Assembly (NCBI GenBank): GCA_017478965.1
Contig: JAFVCV010000011.1
Location: 1 to 47,958 of the forward strand
Length of the DNA stretch: 47,958 nt
DNA from: Ruminococcus sp.
GTDB taxonomy: Bacteria > Bacillota > Clostridia > Oscillospirales > Ruminococcaceae
Direction: 5' to 3'
A model generated the notes under the pieces. The model had not been told where the DNA came from. It ran no database searches and saw nothing but the letters and a program-made list of their open reading frames with translations. Positions 43,501 to 47,958 of this stretch are shown in pieces. The translations under genes were made by a program, and so were the position numbers. Within the stretch, counting starts at the first letter, position 1; each line of letters opens with the position of its first letter.

Positions 43501-46500
43501 ATCCTGAATTCGAGAGCTGCTGTCTGCTCGGCACCGTTGTAGATAACTTCCGATGCGGTGACAGCGACATCATCATCTTCAAGGGACTTCACGCCGATAG
43601 CATAATCCTTATTTACCGTGCCGGTATAGTTGCCCTGACCGGTAACAGTAACAGTGTAATCGCCCTTATCGGTGGAGTTCTCATTGGAATACCCGACCCT
43701 ATAGGTCTTCTCGCCTGCTGCCATATCATTGCCGTCATAGCCCTTGACAATCAATTCAGGCTTCTGTGTCTCTCCATTATAGGTAAAGCTATCGCTCGAA
43801 AGCGTTACGTCGCCGTCTTCAAGCTGCCTGGGAACAACAGTGAGCTTATATTCGCCCTCTGCTACAGAAACGGTATAGTTCTTCCCTGAGTCAGCTGCAT
43901 TGTAAGCATCAAGACCTTCCTGAGAAGGAACTACGTTATAATTCCCGGCATCATCGCCGGCGCTGTAGTCAACGGTGAACAGTGTGCCGAAATCCGCCGT
44001 GTCTTCATAAGCGAGATCTCCGTCAGCAGCAGTATACGGAACATTCGCTGCATCTGCATAGTCCTCGCCGTAGGTGACAGTTCCCTCAGCAGGAGCAACT
44101 GTTACTGCCTTTCGCCCGATGATGAACTTGACAGAGCCGTCAAGCGTTACATCGTAATTAGCATTCAGCTCGTCAGCAAGCCTGAATCCATACTCGCCTG
44201 CATTCCTTGCGGTGTTGTCTGCAAGCTCGATAACATTGCCCTCAGCAAGCTTGTCTTCGCCGTAAACAGTGCCTTCGGTCACATCAAATGCAAATACAGT
44301 CGGGTTCGCATCGCCGTAGGTGACGCTTACAGGCTGTGCCTTGACGGTAACATGAGCTTGTTCGATCGTAAAGGTCTTATAGATAGTCGTGCCAAAATAG
44401 TTGTCACTTTCAGCGACCACTGCCTTGACAGTATAAGTACCCACGTTTACCGGAGCCGTACCGTCCCAGTTAACACTGTCGCCGTCACTGTCAGCATCAT
44501 AAGTCCCGGCAGCATAGGTGTAGACCACGCCGTTGCTCTCAGGAACATTCACGTCAACGCTGAACTTCTGTCCGTCATAGCTCTTGGAAGTCTCTTCACT
44601 TGCAAAAGCAGCAGGATTAACTGCCTTGCCGATAGACCATTCAACGGTCCTGGCGCCCGTATAGTTGCCCTTACCGTTCACAGTGATGGTGTATAGCCCG
44701 GTATCAGTGCCGGAGACCTTACTGCTTTCATCTATCTCATAGTCTGTTTCGCCCGAAAGGTCGGTATCCAGTTGAGAATCCCTGACCGTCAGCGCAGGCG
44801 TTCTTGTGATGCCCTGCTTATAGACGTAGTTATAAGCGGGGTCTGTGTTCAGTTCATCACCTGCAAGGGTCAGTGTGATATTATCGTCATCTGTGATGTC
44901 CTTAGGGGTGATGGTATACCCAAATGTCTTGGTGCCGGTGTAGTTTCCGGTACCGCTCACAGTTGCGGTGTAGCTTGCAACAGTCTCGCCGTTGTACTTG
45001 ACATTGGTGGCCTTGTTGCCCGAAATATCGAAAGTAATGTTATCGTCTGTTACTGTTGCTGCGGTATAGCTGCCTGAAACTTCAAAGATCTGCTCGCTGC
45101 CGTTGTAGGTCCTCTGCTCCCAGACGGGTGTGAATGTCAGATCGCTGATGTTCTTCTTATTGATCGTCAGCTTCGGCGAACCTGCAAGTGACAGGGTGTA
45201 GTTGGAGTTTGCAGCAGCAGTGTTGCTTACAGAATAAGGATAATTACCGGCATTCTCGCCTGCTGTGCGGCTGATAGCGGCCTTGAAATCATTCGTCTTG
45301 TTTTCTCTGCTCGCTACGCTGTCATCGAATGTCACATTCAGTGCCGGGTCAGCCTCGCCGTAGGTCTTGGACTTGCTGCTGTCAGCTATAGTAAGCACGA
45401 CATGTCTGCGATCGATCTTATACGACATCGAAGTTACCTGACCGTCAACGGGTATAAGGTTATCTTCATTGATCTCAATAAACGCATAGTACGAACCAGC
45501 GTCACTATAGGCATTATTCGTATCAGCGCTCTGTGAATTTGTACCGTAGCGTACTTTCAGGTCGCCTGTGCGCAGGAACTTCGATACCCTTGCGTTCAGG
45601 TCCTCATCATCGCTGTTGCCCTTGATAGCTATGGCCTTTGCCGTGCCGTCATATACATAAATATCCGGGCTGTCAAAAGCTATTGCAGGCAATGCGGCCT
45701 TGGTGATAACGAATTTTTCCGGCATAGTGTAACTGCCGGTGTAGTTGCCGGTACCGGTGACGGTTATTGTATGCTCGCCGGCATTTTTCACACCATTGCC
45801 TGTAGTATAAGTAATGTCTCTGTTTGTCCTGCTGTCGGAAGTATCCACCACAGCGATATGGTTTTCGCCGTCATATTCATCTCCGCTGTTGATGTAATCA
45901 CCTATGGTGACAGTCTGGGCATTGTAGTCCGCAGCGGTGATATCCTTGCGCTCGATGGTGAACGGTCTTTCAAGAGCATAGTTAGCGCCGTTGATAGTTA
46001 CAGTTACCTTTACCTTGTACTCGCCTGCATCGGTCGGCGCAGCAGTGCCGCTATAATTATAACTACTCCCGGACTTCTTGTAAAATTCCTTTGAAGAGAT
46101 AGTATAGCCGCCAGCTTCTACAGTATAGTTATCGGTATAGGTTATCTGTCCGTCCTTCAGAGGTTCATCAGCTGTTACGGTAAGTTCAGCGATAGTATCC
46201 TGAACATTTCCTTCTTCTGTTGTGCAGGTGCCGATGAGCTGGTAGCCGTTATCAGCCGTAGAGTAAGCATAGGTGTGGCTGTGGTTTACAGTGACGAGTG
46301 AAACGCCGCTTGTGACCTTGCTTATGTAGTACTGATAAACGCCGTCTCCGATCTCACTGCCAAGCGCAGTTGCGCCTGTGAAGGTAAGCTCCTTGTTGGA
46401 ATAGAACTCATCGCCCTTTTCGATAGTGGTATAGGTAACGGTCGAGCCGTCCTTGTCGTCCTCGTCAGTCCATACGGTTGCGGTCGAATCATTGAAATCA

Positions 46501-47948
46501 ACTGCGGGAACTACATTGACAGTAACTTCCTGTGTCTTGCTCTTATACTTTTTCGGGTCGTTCGTTGTAAATACAGCCGTGGGGGTGTATGTGCCCACTT
46601 CCGTAATATCAAGATCAGGGTCTTCCCATGTCCAAGTACCGTATTCCGATGTGGGCAGTTCAAGAGCACTCAGAATTTTTTCACGGTCATATGCTGCCTT
46701 ATAGTCAGGGACCGTCTGCGACAGCTCGTTAGGAGAATAGGTTATGACTTTGTATACATAATAGTCCGAACCTGAGTATGCAGGCTCGTACAAAATACTG
46801 TCTACCACAATAGCTGTCCGGCTAGGGGTAGCAGTCCCACGATAAGATAAAACCGAATAAGTAGAACTGTTAGGGTAAGTACTGCCGTTATATCCATAGT
46901 GGTTTTCAAATTTTGCTTCTGTATCTGTATCATTAATGAAACTATAGTATTCCGGCCAAGCGTAATCATTCATTGCTATAGGAGTAGTATTATCGCCCAT
47001 CAGTTCGCTCAACCTGACCGCCTTCATCAACTGTACTTCAAGGTAATCTGAAGAACTATTATTTACATTATTGACATAATACGCCCTGTCAGCTGTCCAG
47101 GTCTTATTCGTCGTGTTGTCAGTGCCGTAGCCATCAATATATTCATAGTCAAGTCCATATTTATAGTAATTCTTATTATAATCAACCAGTCTGAGCGGCT
47201 TGTCGGACGATATCACATTACCGGGCAATATCACACTGCCCCAGGATAAAGCGACAGTCGCTGAATCGCTCATGCAGGTGGGCTCAACAGCATTGTAGCC
47301 GTCAGTGGCATCGACCTTATACCAGACATAATTTGTGCCTATGTTGCCTGTAACAGCAGCAGGATCAGCTGTCCAGCCATCGGTAGGCGCAGCTGTATTG
47401 CTGGTGCTTACAGCATACTGTAACCCGGCAGGGCTGTCGGTACTTCCGACATTATCCAGCAGCTGAACAGGTCTGCCGTACCAGTACAGATTCCAATATT
47501 TCTTATATGTAGGCACAGTAACAGTGGGGTCAACAGTAACATATGGTAGCAGATAAAGGTAGAAAATCCTGTCATTTGTACTCATGCCTCCACTATAGCC
47601 GCTACGAACAGCTTTAACGATATAGTCCTGATCGACCGTCCAGCTGCCGTTTTTAGCAATAGTTGTTATTTCTGTTCTATCTGAAGAAACGTCAGGATCA
47701 TCACCATTATAAACAACTGTGCCCTTACCATAATTGGTGCTTATTGTATCGCCGGAACGTAGAATAGTACCTTCACTCGGAGCATTACCACCATAAGTAC
47801 TTATACTATAAGACGCCGCACTCGCCGTAATGACCGCAGAATTAAATATATCCGCCAGCGGTTTCACAGGCACCGAGCCTGTAACTATCAGCACGGCGCA
47901 CAGTCCGGCTACTACTCTTTTGAGATCATGTGATAAATTCCTCGCCAT
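40521..47948 (-). CDS. Giant MBG-repeat surface protein
   Basis: A 2475-residue secreted protein. A signal peptide (about 1-44, VVAGLCAVLIVTGSVPV core) is followed by a Tyr/Asp-rich N-terminal region (about 45-410), then a long array of bacterial Ig-like MBG-type domains. These show as at least eight copies of a (T/V)GxGNYTG-like turn and five YGxADP-like strands (for example KTYGEADP, VTYGDANP, IEYGQADP). The last 80 residues form an InlB-B-repeat-like unit (FVCWRLGSEDG ... NTDLYAVFADEG). No LPxTG or dockerin is visible before the stop. The ATG is confirmed by an in-frame TGA at 47952-47954, but no good RBS is visible in the 10 bases left. Probably an adhesin or surface-layer scaffold. Base use is more AT-rich than most neighbours. 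Confidence 0.85.
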   Translation of the reverse strand: MARNLSHDLKRVVAGLCAVLIVTGSVPVKPLADIFNSAVITASAASYSISTYGGNAPSEGTILRSGDTISTNYGKGTVVYNGDDPDVSSDRTEITTIAKNGSWTVDQDYIVKAVRSGYSGGMSTNDRIFYLYLLPYVTVDPTVTVPTYKKYWNLYWYGRPVQLLDNVGSTDSPAGLQYAVSTSNTAAPTDGWTADPAAVTGNIGTNYVWYKVDATDGYNAVEPTCMSDSATVALSWGSVILPGNVISSDKPLRLVDYNKNYYKYGLDYEYIDGYGTDNTTNKTWTADRAYYVNNVNNSSSDYLEVQLMKAVRLSELMGDNTTPIAMNDYAWPEYYSFINDTDTEAKFENHYGYNGSTYPNSSTYSVLSYRGTATPSRTAIVVDSILYEPAYSGSDYYVYKVITYSPNELSQTVPDYKAAYDREKILSALELPTSEYGTWTWEDPDLDITEVGTYTPTAVFTTNDPKKYKSKTQEVTVNVVPAVDFNDSTATVWTDEDDKDGSTVTYTTIEKGDEFYSNKELTFTGATALGSEIGDGVYQYYISKVTSGVSLVTVNHSHTYAYSTADNGYQLIGTCTTEEGNVQDTIAELTVTADEPLKDGQITYTDNYTVEAGGYTISSKEFYKKSGSSYNYSGTAAPTDAGEYKVKVTVTINGANYALERPFTIERKDITAADYNAQTVTIGDYINSGDEYDGENHIAVVDTSDSRTNRDITYTTGNGVKNAGEHTITVTGTGNYTGSYTMPEKFVITKAALPAIAFDSPDIYVYDGTAKAIAIKGNSDDEDLNARVSKFLRTGDLKVRYGTNSQSADTNNAYSDAGSYYAFIEINEDNLIPVDGQVTSMSYKIDRRHVVLTIADSSKSKTYGEADPALNVTFDDSVASRENKTNDFKAAISRTAGENAGNYPYSVSNTAAANSNYTLSLAGSPKLTINKKNISDLTFTPVWEQRTYNGSEQIFEVSGSYTAATVTDDNITFDISGNKATNVKYNGETVASYTATVSGTGNYTGTKTFGYTITPKDITDDDNITLTLAGDELNTDPAYNYVYKQGITRTPALTVRDSQLDTDLSGETDYEIDESSKVSGTDTGLYTITVNGKGNYTGARTVEWSIGKAVNPAAFASEETSKSYDGQKFSVDVNVPESNGVVYTYAAGTYDADSDGDSVNWDGTAPVNVGTYTVKAVVAESDNYFGTTIYKTFTIEQAHVTVKAQPVSVTYGDANPTVFAFDVTEGTVYGEDKLAEGNVIELADNTARNAGEYGFRLADELNANYDVTLDGSVKFIIGRKAVTVAPAEGTVTYGEDYADAANVPYTAADGDLAYEDTADFGTLFTVDYSAGDDAGNYNVVPSQEGLDAYNAADSGKNYTVSVAEGEYKLTVVPRQLEDGDVTLSSDSFTYNGETQKPELIVKGYDGNDMAAGEKTYRVGYSNENSTDKGDYTVTVTGQGNYTGTVNKDYAIGVKSLEDDDVAVTASEVIYNGAEQTAALEFRIDGETAELAEGTDYTVTNNKKTAADTYTITVEGTGNYTGTKTVEWKISPAALAETDVTVTESNIYNGSANLPEITVKGVGGAELARDTDYTVTYKKGGEDVEEGDVKNSAAYEVIITGVNNYAGTFTKSYTIEKKVLEEGDVTIAEGKDHYTFTNTSHVIGVTDLRYADTNIIYGRDIRVIGYVDNDENFHESDSISVINAGNYKLRIAISDDPDCCYKMPEGVEYYDLPIVVDKFDITDCENDQNADGARIYSPNALTYTGQPQAFQVLVYDAENHPLDPDAGFLDITKYSVKNQGDNIVTVYGEDIGPNFKGQKDIVVSVAACTLTDADFTVSENITYDAAQVDLTDFTIAVADENNAVADEMLAKAEKTITFAEGDDGMSAGAHSATITLHDPDGNIEDVVLTENFTIAKAPVTIVPADGQTVVYGTTDGRTDFAPEYTVEGKKDNAFDGKDLLDAADAYRDARGAVNDEGYAFQPDAAFDEEDYPNYEISFADGVFQVTPVDIGSDAVTKTLAQEDGFVYTGARVYILKDGNLTLEYENVWNDPVTFEYVSGKKYDSEVGPYNTEIRGTGSYTGTYDVNWKIVENKFEDRTYDVSDITYGETLGYELPSEGSDPAEGTTVTYEFIDAQGVSSDEVPVNAGTYTVKATISHKNYVSKTFESDFEIRKKALTVALDDLSIEYGQADPETTAAVITAGVINDDDVQVTVERIAIEETTAETRPVGTYSFTAAVADITVSNDNYFIETDLTGTLEVTKITLKPEMFTVDDSYADGSKLRPVITTELAEGDDYVIDSDESEIPAVEPSIYHVVLKAADEGNYTGSVELEWNVLAKKDISEADVTLTCGENGEPVVTVRMGDDELAADTDYTYVVRNSAGEEVTDLTAPDTYTVEVTGKNAYEGENSATLEVEEEAVTPHASSYTINLYYDGQVFATVTTRMRTNIHCEAPTMSGKQFVCWRLGSEDGTVVGTQEKFNYFLTENTDLYAVFADEG

Positions 47949-47958
47949 AGGTCATTCA

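Noticed and set aside
41200-46200. Repeated sequence as a CRISPR array or satellite
   Set aside because: The repetition is at protein level (MBG-type domains) with diverged DNA; no constant-length identical repeats with spacers.

Overview
This window looks like chromosomal DNA of a gut-type Firmicute, most likely Ruminococcus or a close Oscillospirales relative. That placement is inferred from gene content: AddAB instead of RecBCD, ER/SipW-type signal peptidases with TasA-like substrates, short peptides with an FExEDVIT-like leader, many GTG/TTG starts with good Shine-Dalgarno sites, and a giant MBG-repeat surface protein. Most intergenic gaps hold near-consensus sigma-A promoters (TTGACA-N17-TATAAT). 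No tRNA, rRNA, CRISPR array, insertion sequence or phage gene was seen.

Layout. 1-305: start of a flavodoxin gene (minus, cut by the window edge). 535-6333 (minus): response regulator, histidine kinase, ABC ATPase and large FtsX-type permease, an envelope-stress or peptide-detoxification module. 6427-13466 (minus): addB-addA recombination nuclease. 13571-13798: a small secreted protein. 13983-19216 (plus): a split cobalamin-dependent methionine synthase (separate reactivation protein, then MetH) and a secreted metallophosphoesterase with a possible sortase tail.

19274-26766 (minus) is the most unusual operon. It encodes, in order of transcription, a degenerate EAL protein, a membrane-anchored TasA-like protein, a SipW-type signal peptidase, a membrane-anchored McrB-like AAA+ ATPase, a protein joining a McrC N-terminal-like (DUF2357-like) region to a long coiled coil and a second SipW-type peptidase domain, and two small proteins. 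Next to it, with its own strong promoter and terminator, is a TasA-like SipW-dependent secreted protein (26878-27963). I propose a membrane-bound machine that makes, processes or remodels a surface fibre; this is inference.

28531-31795 (plus): an amine-oxidase/UGM-like flavoprotein and a GT-C glycosyltransferase, translationally coupled. 31856-32613 (minus): an XRE regulator with a membrane protein. 32988-34583 (plus): a CitE-like C-C bond lyase of the type found in tellurite/stress islands, and a GNAT acetyltransferase.

34630-47948 (minus) is one long same-strand array. A giant MBG-repeat surface protein is interrupted by an in-frame TAG, after which two further repeats continue in frame. 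It is followed by a 49-residue peptide gene, a strong hairpin, a Ser/Glu-rich lipoprotein, a PqqD/RRE protein, an HPr-kinase-like enzyme, an S24/S26 peptidase, an ABC exporter and an NTP_transf_5-like nucleotidyltransferase. The latter genes resemble a RiPP pathway of the kind that carries HPr-kinase-like and nucleotidyltransferase tailoring enzymes, but without a lasso cyclase. The small peptide and the lipoprotein end in the same GEIDPD motif, suggesting a common recognition signal.
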